Source: Hypsibius dujardini
Lineage: Eukaryota > Tardigrada > Eutardigrada > Parachela > Hypsibiidae
Direction: 5' to 3'
Length of the DNA stretch: 32,467 nt
Assembly (NCBI GenBank): GCA_001579985.1
Contig: LRSR01004950.1
Location: 1 to 32,467, forward strand
The notes beneath the pieces were generated by a model that was given only the letters and a program-made list of their open reading frames with translations, had not been told where the DNA came from and did no database searches. Position 1 is the first letter of the stretch. Every line of letters starts with the position of its first letter. Made by a program: the position numbers and the translations under genes. Positions 1 through 9,079 of the stretch are shown here, in pieces.

Positions 1-3000
1 TCCGGGTTTGGCACACCACGCATGAGCTGATGAATTTCCGCAGGAACTTCGCCATGTTTTTGAAATAAAATCGTGTGCTCAATACGTCCAGGCATTTCTT
101 GTATCCCAGATGAGCCATGCATGCTTTGTGGTCATGGATGTTGGCGCAAACCTCCAGCCATTGAGATTGAGGTAGGACCAGCAACTCTCTGTTCCATCCT
201 TCCTCTTTCACCCGATAATATAGTACCCCGTCATCTACGTAAAATCCCGTGCTCAAACGCTTGAGTCTGTCGGAAGGGTTCTGTGTGTTTCCTTCCAAGA
301 AACTAATCAAGTCGCCGCAAAATTTGTCGCTCAGCTGTTCCACTCGCATATCGATTTCCGCGAGGGTCATCACTTCTGCGTTCATGACATTTTCCGCGTC
401 CGACGGGTTCTCCCCCACGGCGTAACGGCTGAGCGCGTCGGCATCCCGGTTGAGTACTCCGCTTTTATGAACAATTTTGAAACGGAATTGACTAAGCAGA
501 ATTGCCCACCGTGTTAGCTTCTCGTTTGGTGTCTTCAGCGAAAAGAGCCAGGTCAATGACTTCTGGTCCGTCACTATGGTCACTTCCCGATAAACTAAGT
601 ACGAGCGCCATTTCACCGAAATCCACACGATGCAAAGTGCCTCTTTTTCCACCGTAGATAAATTCTTTTCTGGTCCGACCCACGCTCGGCTAGCAAATGC
701 TACCGGTCGAAGGTACTTTCCGTGTTTCTGTGCGAGGACTGCTCCACATGCGACGCTGCTTGCATCACAGTGTACGAATGTTTCCAATTCATCTTGGAAG
801 TAGGCCAAACACGGAAAAGTAGTGAGTCTCTCCTTCAAAGTCTCGAAAGCCTTCTGCTGGTCTGGCCCCCAAGTGATTTTGGAATTCTTCTTGATCTCCT
901 TTCCAGCGTAGAGTAGCGTCAGGGGTTTGGAAATCTCCGCAAACTTTGGAATGTACATGCGGTAGAATGAAGCTAGTCCGTAAAATGCCCGAACTGCTGT
1001 TGCTGTTGTTGGTGTGGGATACTCTTTGATCGCTCTCGTCTTTTCCGGGTCTTGAGAGATTCCCTCTTGCGACAAAATGAATCCCAGTAACTTGACTGAG
1101 GGCATTGCAAAGCGGCACTTGTTTATTTGAAGTGTTAAATTTGCTTCTCGTAGCCGCATAAACACTCGCTCCAAAGAATGTAGGTGTTCTGGGAACGTTA
1201 CGTGGCCAAGGGACATATCATCGATGTAAATTGCAGACAGGTGCTTCCCCAACAGGTCTCCGAAAATTTGAATCATCGTTTGTTGAAAAATTGCTCCACT
1301 GCAGTTCGTGCCGTATGGTAAAGTTCTTGGTCGGAACGTTCCGCTTGTTGTTGTGAGGGACAAGATGTCTCTGGAACTTTCGGCCACTGGTAATTGTTGA
1401 AATCCGCATGTCAAATCCAACGTTGTGAAATAATTAGACCCCCTAAGTTGATCCAGAACGTCACTGATCAGCGGTATTGGGTACTTGGGCTCCAGCAGGA
1501 CCTCGTTCAGTTTTTTGTAGTCTCCCACCAGACGTTTTGCATCAGGTCCTTTTGGTGCTAAATGAATTGGACTTTGCCAAGGAGAGCGACTCGGCTCCAT
1601 CCTTCCGTCTTTGCATTGCTGTTTTATGTCTTTGTCCACCATTTCCATTTCTTTCTTGCACAACCGGCGAACAGGTTGCCATACTGGCTTGATTCCTGGG
1701 ATTGTATGGAATTCGATGGGCTTGATCTTTGCTTGACCGATGGGAATCTCTTCCGTCCCAAAAAGGTCCTCGTATTTTAAGATGAGCCGCTTGAGTGCGA
1801 AGAGCTGCTCTGGTTCCAGATGTGTTCCGTACTTTAGTTCGTGAATCTTCAGAAGTGGGTTTTTGCTCTGCAGTTCGGCGCTTTGTGAAATAGTATTACC
1901 GACCGTGGAACACAAAAGTATTTCGCCCACTTGTGTTGTCCGTTTTGCATCCCACTCTCGGTGATATCTGGCATGCTCTATTGCTTGGCAAAATGTTGTC
2001 GCATCAAAGAAGCATCCCCTAACTGGGCATACAAATGGCTTCTTATCCCCATGGCAGATCTTGCGATGTGCTAGCCAGATAGATTTGCCCGTAAAACGGT
2101 TTCCGCAGTCGCATGTGAAATGTGGAATCTCCTTGCATGCTTTCATGGCTTCGATGCACACATCACCATGCCGCACTTTTTCATAATCCGATTCCGACAT
2201 GTATCCGCAGGGACATTCGAGCTTGGGCTTCTTGATGTCATTCCCTCCCGGCATGGTAGAACTCATGAACAAAACTTCTTTCGGAAACATAGTTGAGAAA
2301 GGCTTTTCCAATCGTGATAGGTCTACGATGTCTTCTTTCTCTGCCGTTCTGCGTGCTTCTTGCATGCTAGAATAGAGGTTTTTTGAAAATCCTCCAAATT
2401 GTCCTTTGCCTGGTTGATCCAAAATCCGGCGCGTATCCGGCCATCCAAGAATCATGTCTAACTGTCCGGGCATGTCTCGAAAAACCTGTACCAAAAGGTT
2501 CGCTTGTCGGCCGAATGTATCCACTTTCAGTTGTATTGCTCCTTCACTCATCACTTGGTGCCCCGTCGCACTCCGTAGCTGAAACTTTTGAAACGGGTCT
2601 ACCAGATGTTCTAACCCCAACTGTTTGATGACCTCTGAGGATACGGCTGATACACATGACCCCGTGTCCCACAAGCACTTCGCCGGATATCCCTCAATTT
2701 TCAAATCCAACATCGGTCGATTTTCATGGTAGTTTTGTATTGAAAACATGCCGTCGCTGATGATAGAAACATCCCCCGGTACTCCTGTTTCTGGCTTGTT
2801 TTTTGGTTTTCGTCTGCAGTTTCGTGCTCTGTGCCCAGACCCTTGACATCGATAACAACGTTTGTCTTTTTCGGTCTGACATCCTTTTTCAACCGTCTCC
2901 GTCACTGCAAACAGGTCTGAGAGGTCGACATGTTCCATGGTGGTAGAGATCGCTTTCGAGGTGTTTTCGATGCTCACTGCTGTGTCCTTCACGCCCGGGG

Positions 3001-4999
3001 GGTTCTGCCCTTGCCTCTCATTGCCCTCCACCGAGTCTGCGACTCCCGATTTCTGGCTTCCGTGAACGTCCTCCATCTCTACTTCTGAGATTGCTAAACT
3101 TTCTGTCGCGCGGTTTAATTCAGGGTTGCCCTCCACCGAGTGGTCGACTCCTGATCCTGTTGCCGTGTTATTTAGGAGGTTCTCACTCACCGGTCCTGTG
3201 GTCCCTTGTATCGGTGCTTTTGTCGTATTGTGCCACATGAGGTCGATCCAATCGTAGTTGATGTTCTCCAATCTGCGTTGACAAAATCGACCTTCCAGCA
3301 TCATGTAGGAGTCCGCGTAGCTCAAATATATGTCGCGCTCTTCCGGTTCTGTGTCGGTGATTTCCACTTCCAAAGTCCATACTTGTCCGAAAATTGTTAC
3401 GTCGATGGTAGCTTTTCCAATTACCTTAAAAATTGGTGCTCCGGGCAGCTCGAGCTGCCAATGATGTTGGCCATCGATTAAATCTCCCAATCCTAGGTCT
3501 GTGATGGCTTTCAATCCTATAGTGGACTTCACGCGTTGGGTGAGTACCCCGGTAATTAATCGGTCTGCCACCGACAGCGTCATGGCGCTGTAGTTGTTCT
3601 CGTTGATTCCAAACTCAATAACGAAAATAGACAGATCTGCCATGTCCTGCACTCCTTGTACCAAGTTGACATGCTGTCGGGCCTGTGGTCCTCCCACCGT
3701 TGGTTGAGTGCACTGCGTCTTAAAATGCGGTCCGCCACAATTGTAACAAGCTGGGGGTTTCCGCGGCTCCTGTGGTACCCCCATGTTCCTGTGTGAAACC
3801 TGTTGTGGTTGGCCTCCCGGCGGATGGTTGTTCTCCCCGGTTCCTCGTTGCCATTGGCTCCTGCCCTGTTGACTAGCATACTGCTGCCCATTCCTATTTC
3901 CTTGAAACTGTGGTCCATTTTGGAATCGCCCGCCACTGTTCTCTCTGTTAGAAATTTGTTTCGGCCAGACTTCTCGGCCATGACCTCTCGGCGCCTGCCA
4001 CTGGTCATGCCGCTCACGATCGTTCGGTCCGTATCCATTTCTTTGTCCCTCATATCTGTTTTGCTGGCGCTCACTCTCCCAGCCTGATTTCGGCTTGTAA
4101 CTCTCCGGCTGAAAAGATGGAAATCTGTCGTCGTAGACGCGAAATCTTTCTCCACCGTTGTGTTGCCCAGAGCGCCCCTTCGTTTCTTGGTAATTCGGAT
4201 CAAAGTGATTTCCGCGATAGTTTCCACGGTTCTGTCGCTGCTCACCGTGCAGGCTGACCGGGTCGATAATAGCGTTTGGCAAAATTTCTACTCGCGAGCT
4301 CTGCGGTTTCTTTTGCACACGGATTTCCATGTCAATGGCTTTTCCGGACTTGATCAGAAAATCTTGAGGTGTTGTCGGAGCCATCATGGTCACGTCACGA
4401 AACAGGTTGCCGTGAAGTCCGCTAGTTAGTTTATCCGCTTTTTCCAAGTCGGTAAATGCTTTTCCCAAGCTTTCAAGAACATCGTAAAGCTTCATCACCT
4501 CTTCGAAGTAGGTGTTGATTGACTCAGTATCTTTCATGACCCGTCTCGCCAATGCTTTTTGTTGGTACTCCAAAAAGGTTGGTGGGCGAAAGTTTTTCAA
4601 CATGAGGTCTTTCAACTCGGCCCAGGTCCCTGGAATGACGGTCCGTACATACCAGTACTCTGCTCCACTTCCTTCCTCCAGGGAGAGTGGCAGCATTGCG
4701 AGTAGATCCTCATCTGTCCATTTCTGGGCATGTCCTGCCATTTCGTATCGTCGGAGAAACATTCCGATTTCTTCGGTGTCCTTGTTCCCGAATTTCGGCA
4801 TCGTGACTGGTCCCCTAATCGCCATCTGACTTTGCTGGGTAACCACCGCGTCCGCAATTGTTCTGACCGTGACTCCCCCCTGGGTTGTGGCGGCCGACGA
4901 AGTTGATGCCAATGGTAATGCCGAACGCTGCTGTTGCCGCTGCTGCGCGCGTCCGCCGTTTCCGCTGCTTCCACTTTCTGTTTCGTTGTCACTTGGCAT
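1..4999 (-). CDS. Ty3/Gypsy Gag-Pol polyprotein, left-truncated by window edge
   Basis: One frame is open from the ATG at 4999 to the left edge, 1666 codons without a stop; I checked every in-frame triplet. Domains in order: a retrotransposon Gag capsid-like region (about residues 60-260); a glutamine- and arginine-rich nucleocapsid; a CX2CX3HX4C knuckle (418-430); a beta-rich stretch (about 450-565); an acidic linker; a canonical CX2CX4HX4C knuckle (715-728); a retropepsin with DTG at 778-780; a three-finger zinc array (929-1013); reverse transcriptase with LDL at about D1195 and the YIDDM box (Y1258-M1262); RNase H (catalytic-type D1412, then a TDQKSL motif); and the start of integrase with its HHCC zinc site (H1624, H1630, C1660, C1663). 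The integrase core and 3' LTR lie outside. Gag and Pol share one frame, with no frameshift. An intact frame suggests a young copy. Assignment to Ty3/Gypsy follows from the Pol domain order and motifs. Confidence 0.95.
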   Translation of the reverse strand, partial: MPSDNETESGSSGNGGRAQQRQQQRSALPLASTSSAATTQGGVTVRTIADAVVTQQSQMAIRGPVTMPKFGNKDTEEIGMFLRRYEMAGHAQKWTDEDLLAMLPLSLEEGSGAEYWYVRTVIPGTWAELKDLMLKNFRPPTFLEYQQKALARRVMKDTESINTYFEEVMKLYDVLESLGKAFTDLEKADKLTSGLHGNLFRDVTMMAPTTPQDFLIKSGKAIDMEIRVQKKPQSSRVEILPNAIIDPVSLHGEQRQNRGNYRGNHFDPNYQETKGRSGQHNGGERFRVYDDRFPSFQPESYKPKSGWESERQQNRYEGQRNGYGPNDRERHDQWQAPRGHGREVWPKQISNRENSGGRFQNGPQFQGNRNGQQYASQQGRSQWQRGTGENNHPPGGQPQQVSHRNMGVPQEPRKPPACYNCGGPHFKTQCTQPTVGGPQARQHVNLVQGVQDMADLSIFVIEFGINENNYSAMTLSVADRLITGVLTQRVKSTIGLKAITDLGLGDLIDGQHHWQLELPGAPIFKVIGKATIDVTIFGQVWTLEVEITDTEPEERDIYLSYADSYMMLEGRFCQRRLENINYDWIDLMWHNTTKAPIQGTTGPVSENLLNNTATGSGVDHSVEGNPELNRATESLAISEVEMEDVHGSQKSGVADSVEGNERQGQNPPGVKDTAVSIENTSKAISTTMEHVDLSDLFAVTETVEKGCQTEKDKRCYRCQGSGHRARNCRRKPKNKPETGVPGDVSIISDGMFSIQNYHENRPMLDLKIEGYPAKCLWDTGSCVSAVSSEVIKQLGLEHLVDPFQKFQLRSATGHQVMSEGAIQLKVDTFGRQANLLVQVFRDMPGQLDMILGWPDTRRILDQPGKGQFGGFSKNLYSSMQEARRTAEKEDIVDLSRLEKPFSTMFPKEVLFMSSTMPGGNDIKKPKLECPCGYMSESDYEKVRHGDVCIEAMKACKEIPHFTCDCGNRFTGKSIWLAHRKICHGDKKPFVCPVRGCFFDATTFCQAIEHARYHREWDAKRTTQVGEILLCSTVGNTISQSAELQSKNPLLKIHELKYGTHLEPEQLFALKRLILKYEDLFGTEEIPIGQAKIKPIEFHTIPGIKPVWQPVRRLCKKEMEMVDKDIKQQCKDGRMEPSRSPWQSPIHLAPKGPDAKRLVGDYKKLNEVLLEPKYPIPLISDVLDQLRGSNYFTTLDLTCGFQQLPVAESSRDILSLTTTSGTFRPRTLPYGTNCSGAIFQQTMIQIFGDLLGKHLSAIYIDDMSLGHVTFPEHLHSLERVFMRLREANLTLQINKCRFAMPSVKLLGFILSQEGISQDPEKTRAIKEYPTPTTATAVRAFYGLASFYRMYIPKFAEISKPLTLLYAGKEIKKNSKITWGPDQQKAFETLKERLTTFPCLAYFQDELETFVHCDASSVACGAVLAQKHGKYLRPVAFASRAWVGPEKNLSTVEKEALCIVWISVKWRSYLVYREVTIVTDQKSLTWLFSLKTPNEKLTRWAILLSQFRFKIVHKSGVLNRDADALSRYAVGENPSDAENVMNAEVMTLAEIDMRVEQLSDKFCGDLISFLEGNTQNPSDRLKRLSTGFYVDDGVLYYRVKEEGWNRELLVLPQSQWLEVCANIHDHKACMAHLGYKKCLDVLSTRFYFKNMAKFLRKFISSCVVCQTR
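1961..2215 (-). other. Three-finger zinc array inside the Gypsy Pol frame
   Basis: In frame with the polyprotein, between retropepsin and reverse transcriptase, residues 929-1013 hold three successive finger-like motifs. Finger 1 is CX1CX12HX3C (C929, C931, H944, C948). Finger 2 is CX1CX12HX4H (C963, C965, H978, H983). Finger 3 is CX4CX12HX3H (C991, C996, H1009, H1013), the classical TFIIIA-type spacing. The link between fingers 2 and 3 is GDKKPF, close to the TGEKPF linker of C2H2 arrays. Ordinary Gypsy polyproteins pass from protease to reverse transcriptase without such a module. A nucleic-acid-binding role, for example in targeting or packaging, is inferred. Confidence 0.85.
2560..2720 (-). 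other. Retropepsin core of the Gypsy polyprotein
   Basis: The aspartyl protease signature WDTGS lies at residues 777-781, with the catalytic-type Asp at 778. It sits directly after the second zinc knuckle. A later ILGWPD segment (about 2440) matches the usual second half of retropepsins. It should release the mature Gag and Pol proteins. Confidence 0.85.
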
Positions 5000-5300
5000 T
5001 TCGGATGAAGTCCTTTCTTCCCGGTACAATAACTTTCTTCCAGAAATTTTTCAGTACACCGTTAACACCACCCGTCAAAAGCAGTGAGTAGTAGTTACAA
5101 CCAACTCTCGAGCCCAACCAGAAACTCCGTAAAGCAAACTGGCAGCCTACTCGTCGCGGTATATAACAGTACTCGTACCTTCAACGGTGAAGAAAACAGG
5201 CGAACTCGAAAAACTGGTGCGATCGCTGCTAACGGTCACTCCACGAGCTAGACAGGGCGTGCACTCCCTTATCTAGTCGCCACTGCTATTCGGAACCAAT
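5000..5300 (-). promoter_or_regulatory. Gypsy 5' leader and putative primer-binding site
   Basis: This is the untranslated leader between the 5' LTR and the Gag start. Two bases inside the LTR, at 5281-5298, the minus strand reads TGGTTCCGAATAGCAGTG. It begins with the TGG expected opposite a tRNA 3' CCA end. I could not assign the priming tRNA, so the site is inferred from position and the TGG only. Confidence 0.5.
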
Positions 5301-5620
5301 TGTTAGGTCTACCAACAGGAAGTTGGATAGATAACAAGTTTATTAGACTGAATGTAGGGATAGGTAGAGAAGAAAACTTGAAGAAAGGAAAGAGGAAGTA
5401 CCACTGCTATTTGTAACTAGTAAAACATATGATTATATAGTAAAGTGTTAACTATAGAAATGGTAGTAAATAGCACATACAGCACAATTACATACAAGTA
5501 ATTGGCTGTAGCAGCAGAATTGGGTTAATAGGGTAGATAGACTACCTAACTAAACAAGGTACTAATCAGTTAAGGAGCTATGATGATTGGATATGTGGAC
5601 TTGTTGGGCGTGGTCCAACA
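5301..5620 (-). repeat. 5' LTR of the Gypsy element
   Basis: A 320-bp LTR in minus orientation starts TGTTGGACCA and ends GACCTAACA, so it has the TG...CA ends typical of LTRs. It matches the separate copy at 8470-8777 along its whole length with scattered substitutions and small indels. On the coding strand it contains a TATATAA-type box and, nearer its 3' end, an AATAAA. Its partner LTR lies left of the window, so target duplication and age cannot be read here. Confidence 0.92.
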
Positions 5621-5875
5621 ATATAAAATAAAATTGATCTTGAAATAACGAGATTTGAGCCTTTTATTTTAAGCTAAATTTAAATATTCAAACAAAATAA
5701 AATTGATCTCTGCAATGGTAACGCTTGTGCTTGCTAGCTTAAATAGAATTAAAATATATTAAATGTAGGTAATCTCAAGGTAAATACCATTAATCATTAA
5801 AATAGCAAATATGAAAAATAAATAGATTTAAAAAAAACTAACTGATGGAAGTACTTCAATTTCACCTGGGTAGAA
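5621..5875. other. AT-rich stretch without a recognised gene
   Basis: This is AT-rich DNA between the Gypsy LTR and the nearest exon-like block. The string AAATAAAATTGATCT occurs twice, near 5625 and 5690. I see no coding signal. Confidence 0.5.
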
Positions 5876-6379
5876 TTCCAGTTTTGCTCGTTGTGTTTCA
5901 ACACCCGCAATGCTGCAACCTGAATTTCCCGGCGTTCGTCGTCAGTCAACGGGTTGTATCGCATATAATCGTTAGAGATTGAATCGACAATCTCCTAAAA
6001 ACAATCAATGTCAAAAACGTTAGGCCGAATGCTCTGCTAGAGAGTAAACCCAAAATGACAAGCATAATTAACGTCGACCCAAGATCAAGATGACGGGCAA
6101 TCGCTCACACGTATTGTTGTTGCAGGCACGGGAAATAGTTGAAGAAATCATTTTGGTTCGGTGTACCAGCTCGGCATCGTGGGGCGGTAAGGAAACTACA
6201 ATTAGTGAAACCCAACATAAACCCGTACATTGAAAACTGTACATTTTACACTGAAATGACCTCTTATTAACAGTAGCCGTTCATTCTCCAGGCGGCGCGC
6301 CTCCATCCGATAAAACTGCCGCTCCTTTTCATATATCGCTTAAGAGGGCACCAGAATGCAGCAATAAAAACCTATAGAA

Positions 6380-6620
6380 ACAAAAGAAAAGCCTTTTCGC
6401 AGACATGCCGATAGAGAAGCAGAAATGCAGACCGACAGTCAAACAAAACAGACAGACAGACCGACAGATAGGTAGATAGATAGACAATCAGGCAGACAGA
6501 CAGACGGAGAGACAGATAGAGAGACAGAAAGACAGACAGAAAACAGATAAAGATACAAAGAAACAAGCACTTACAGGTAAAAAGATACAGACAGACAAGC
6601 AGATACAGAGCCAAAAATAT
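6380..6620. repeat. GACA/GATA-rich degenerate microsatellite
   Basis: Interrupted GACA, GATA and AGACAG units fill this stretch, which falls between exon-like blocks of the minus-strand gene and so is probably intronic. The serine-, valine- and cysteine-rich reading frames opposite it are by-products of the repeat. Confidence 0.8.
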
Positions 6621-6679
6621 AGAAGTCGTTACATAAACAATCAGAATTAAAATTTTTGAGTAAGCCAGCCCAAGATGTT

Positions 6680-7150
6680 GGCCATGCATTTATTGTAACG
6701 ACCCTACACGGCGTCCCAAGAACCTAAGTGGAATTTCTCGTTTAATCAACGCAAACGCACATAGTAGTGATGAAAAGGGGAAAGAGAAAAACTAAACTAA
6801 GTCTACTGCCGCAGCTCGTCGTTGCTGCGCCTTAAATAAAAGATCGAAATAAAAGGATTATAATGAAGTGATGAATGAAAAGGGAGCGTTGCCTTCCCGC
6901 GCCCCAATCACGAGCTAAACAATAAGTGCAAAAAGCGCTAAACGAACTACAGTAGAACGAGTGACGGGTCCGGAGTCCGGAGTCCAATCAATCAGAGGGT
7001 TGGCTGACAGACACGCCAGTGACACGCTAGTGACACGTAACGTTAATAATATGAACGTCAAAAAACACGTACATAATTAACATCGAGCTGCCTGCATTTT
7101 TCCAATGCAATTCTCAAGCGCTCTTTCAGTGCAGCATATTGCGCGGATTC
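6680..7150. other. Noncoding stretch, probable intron
   Basis: There is no coding signal on either strand. It contains a short direct repeat (GTCCGGAGTCCGGAGTCC near 6967) and two GTGACACG(C/T) units near 7010-7040. Confidence 0.4.
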
Positions 7151-7429
7151 TGCACAGAAAAGCCATGAGATCCTTCTATCACAGCCATAGTAATATTGTT
7201 GAGCTGTGACACTCACCTGTCACAATTTCGGCTCGATTTTCGGTAGCACCTGTTTGGTCAACAGACGAAGTACCAAAAGCGAAAGGTTGCAACACAAGTG
7301 CGGCAGTTCCGGACGAGGAAACACTCGTGTTAAGGTCCGAAAAAAGTAACAAAATTGAAGATCGCAGAAGAGAAAAAGATATATGATCAGACAAACAAGG
7401 AAACTGATACGAAAGAAAAGACAAACAAA

Positions 7430-7760
7430 CATGTACAAAAAAGATAAGATAAGAACAGACAGGTAGACAGACGGACATACAGACAAATACGAACAGACAA
7501 ACAAACCAAAACTACAGAGTGACAGGCAGATAGGAAAAAAAGCAGATGATACAGGCATCCAGACAGACAGAACGAGACACAGACAGTTCGCCATGCAGAC
7601 AGCCAGGCTGACTGACGGACAGATGAAAACATAAAAAGTAAAAAACAGCATACATATTAGGAGGTGGAACAAGCAGGAATAGAATACGTATGCAAACAGG
7701 GAGAAATAGTCTGTTATAGACAGTTAGACAAAAACAAACAGACAAGAAAAATAGGTTGAC
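7430..7760. repeat. GACA-rich degenerate microsatellite
   Basis: Many ACAGACAGAC-like runs are separated by unique sequence, probably in an intron of the minus-strand transposase-like gene. The apparent reading frames across it are repeat artefacts. Confidence 0.8.
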
Positions 7761-7767
7761 AAAAGAG

Positions 7768-7896
7768 ATAAGTCCGAGGGAACATCAAGGATATCGCAAT
7801 CTTACCGGTGGCCTTTGACAGAGAGGACGGAGGCAACAACAAGCTGTGGGGAGGAGAACTGGAAGAATATCCCGATTCTGAAGCAGCTTTTTCGCA
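7768..7896 (-). pseudogene. Exon-like block of the transposase-like family (first copy)
   Basis: On the minus strand this block ends at a donor-like CCACC/GGTAAGATT. It has a diverged second copy at 18706-18832 in the opposite orientation, with the donor region also conserved (CCACC/TGTAAAATT). Conservation across the donor supports an exon plus the start of its intron. The correct frame is uncertain because neither copy gives a single clean translation. Confidence 0.45.
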
Positions 7897-8469
7897 TCCA
7901 CATCCGCATCCGCGTCTATTCACCAAGCAAACTTTCATACTTAAGAATGACCGGACAATTTTTGCAGCAAATTATGACAGAAAAACTCACGCAATTTCGG
8001 CGATGGAAGTGAGTCCGGAAAACTTCAGCTGACCCTTGTCTGAAAAGCTCAGTCTGGCGTAATTTGGAGCGATCACAAAGTTGTGATCGGGGAGAGAGAC
8101 TCGGTAGTCGGCTTCGTACCGCATCGAAATTGACGCTTGCTTATTTGCAGCTGTTAATCCAAGCGGAATGCCAGCTTTATCATCCTAGCTAAATTTAAAC
8201 ACCAGTTCTGGCCCGAAGAGTTCTAAAAATAAAAAAAGGAGTATATAAATTCGTCAAAATTGATCACCTAGAAAGATAACATGCTGGCATCTCCCGTAAT
8301 TTTGTGAACCATCGGGTCGATCAACTGCACAAACGAACAAACAAATCAACGAAAATTAGGCGAACTTACTGGCAATTGTACGCGTAAAACCGATGGTGGC
8401 AGCAGCAAAGTGAGTGTCTTTGTGACGCTTACGAGCCGTGTTTTGCGCCTTGACGAATTTGACAAGCAT

Positions 8470-8777
8470 TGTTAGATCTACCAACAGGAAGTTTGGTAGG
8501 TAACAAGTTTATTAGACTGAATGTAGGAATAGGTAGAGAAGAAAACTGGAAGAAAGGAAAGAAAAAGTAAAACTGCTACTTATAACTAGTAAAACATCTG
8601 CTTATATAGTAAAGTGTTAACTATAGAATTGATAGTAAATAGCACACACATCAAGTAATTAGCTGTGGCAGCAGAACAGGGTTAATAGGGTAGATAGAGT
8701 TACTAAGTAAGTAAAGTATTATCGAGTCAAATAGCTGTGATGATTGGATATGAGGACTTGTTGGGCGTGGTCCAACA
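8470..8777 (-). mobile_element. Solo LTR inserted in exon 1 of the transposase-like gene
   Basis: A 308-bp LTR with TG...CA ends is homologous to the Gypsy LTR at 5301-5620 and lies in the same orientation. No internal element sequence accompanies it. Its flanks are GCAT on the left and GCAC on the right (plus strand), a 4-bp target duplication with one mismatch. LTR plus duplication is 312 bp, so the host frame keeps phase on both sides, but the LTR brings in-frame stops. It also carries the LTR polyadenylation signal on the host gene's strand. Confidence 0.9.
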
Positions 8778-9079
8778 GCACGTTTGTGACATGCCGCTTT
8801 CCGTTTAAGTTTGAATCCGACTTCGGCTGAAGACGGCAGTAGATTGTTTTGCGACTCATCACGATTTTTCGACGAGACAGTTCAGCACAAAAATCATCTA
8901 AAGTGGTGCAGGTAGAGAGAATTTCTGTTCACCTGCGTGGATCAGCCGGTGAGCCTGTTGTCGCTATGTCCAGGATGGTGCTGAGCAAATTTGGATACGT
9001 CTCATCAGACGTTACCAATACTGACATAATAAACCGATGGTCCCTAAGAGACATCAAAACACTAGCACTAGTACCGTAA

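Larger units (their letters stand above)
5876..9054 (-). pseudogene. Transposase-like gene of an uncharacterised DDK/GGPD-motif family, broken
   Basis: This is a multi-exon minus-strand gene. Exon 1 (about 9054-8370) encodes a region with SRKTIYCRLQPKS and GKRHVTNV motifs. It ends at a GTAAGT donor followed by a 45-bp intron. A short exon lies at 8324-8268. Exon 3 (8222-7991) encodes a DDKAGIPLG motif and a SLPDHNFV motif. Further blocks lie at about 7896-7768, 7330-7210 (weak), 6175-6040 and 5994-5876. From memory, this motif order belongs to a widespread but uncharacterised metazoan family with conserved acidic residues like those of DDE transposases; the function is inferred. It is broken by TGA at 8931-8929, by TAG at 8187-8185 just before the DDK, and by a solo LTR in exon 1. 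The exon joins after exon 3 are uncertain. Confidence 0.6.

Noticed and set aside
3580-4245. 221-codon minus-strand frame
   Set aside because: It overlaps the Gag region in a different frame. The true frame has capsid and zinc-knuckle motifs and stays open for 1666 codons.
4612-4992. 126-codon minus-strand frame at the Gag start
   Set aside because: It is out of frame with the Gag ATG at 4999 and has no domain.
6372-7745. Long Cys/Ser/Leu/Val-rich minus-strand frames
   Set aside because: They come from translating degenerate GACA/GTCT microsatellites and recur wherever that repeat occurs in the window.
7808-8032. 74-codon plus-strand frame, with a similar antisense frame at 18563-18793
   Set aside because: Both look protein-like, but they lie opposite the exon block that shares a conserved donor. 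I treat them as antisense, though the frame of this block is not settled.
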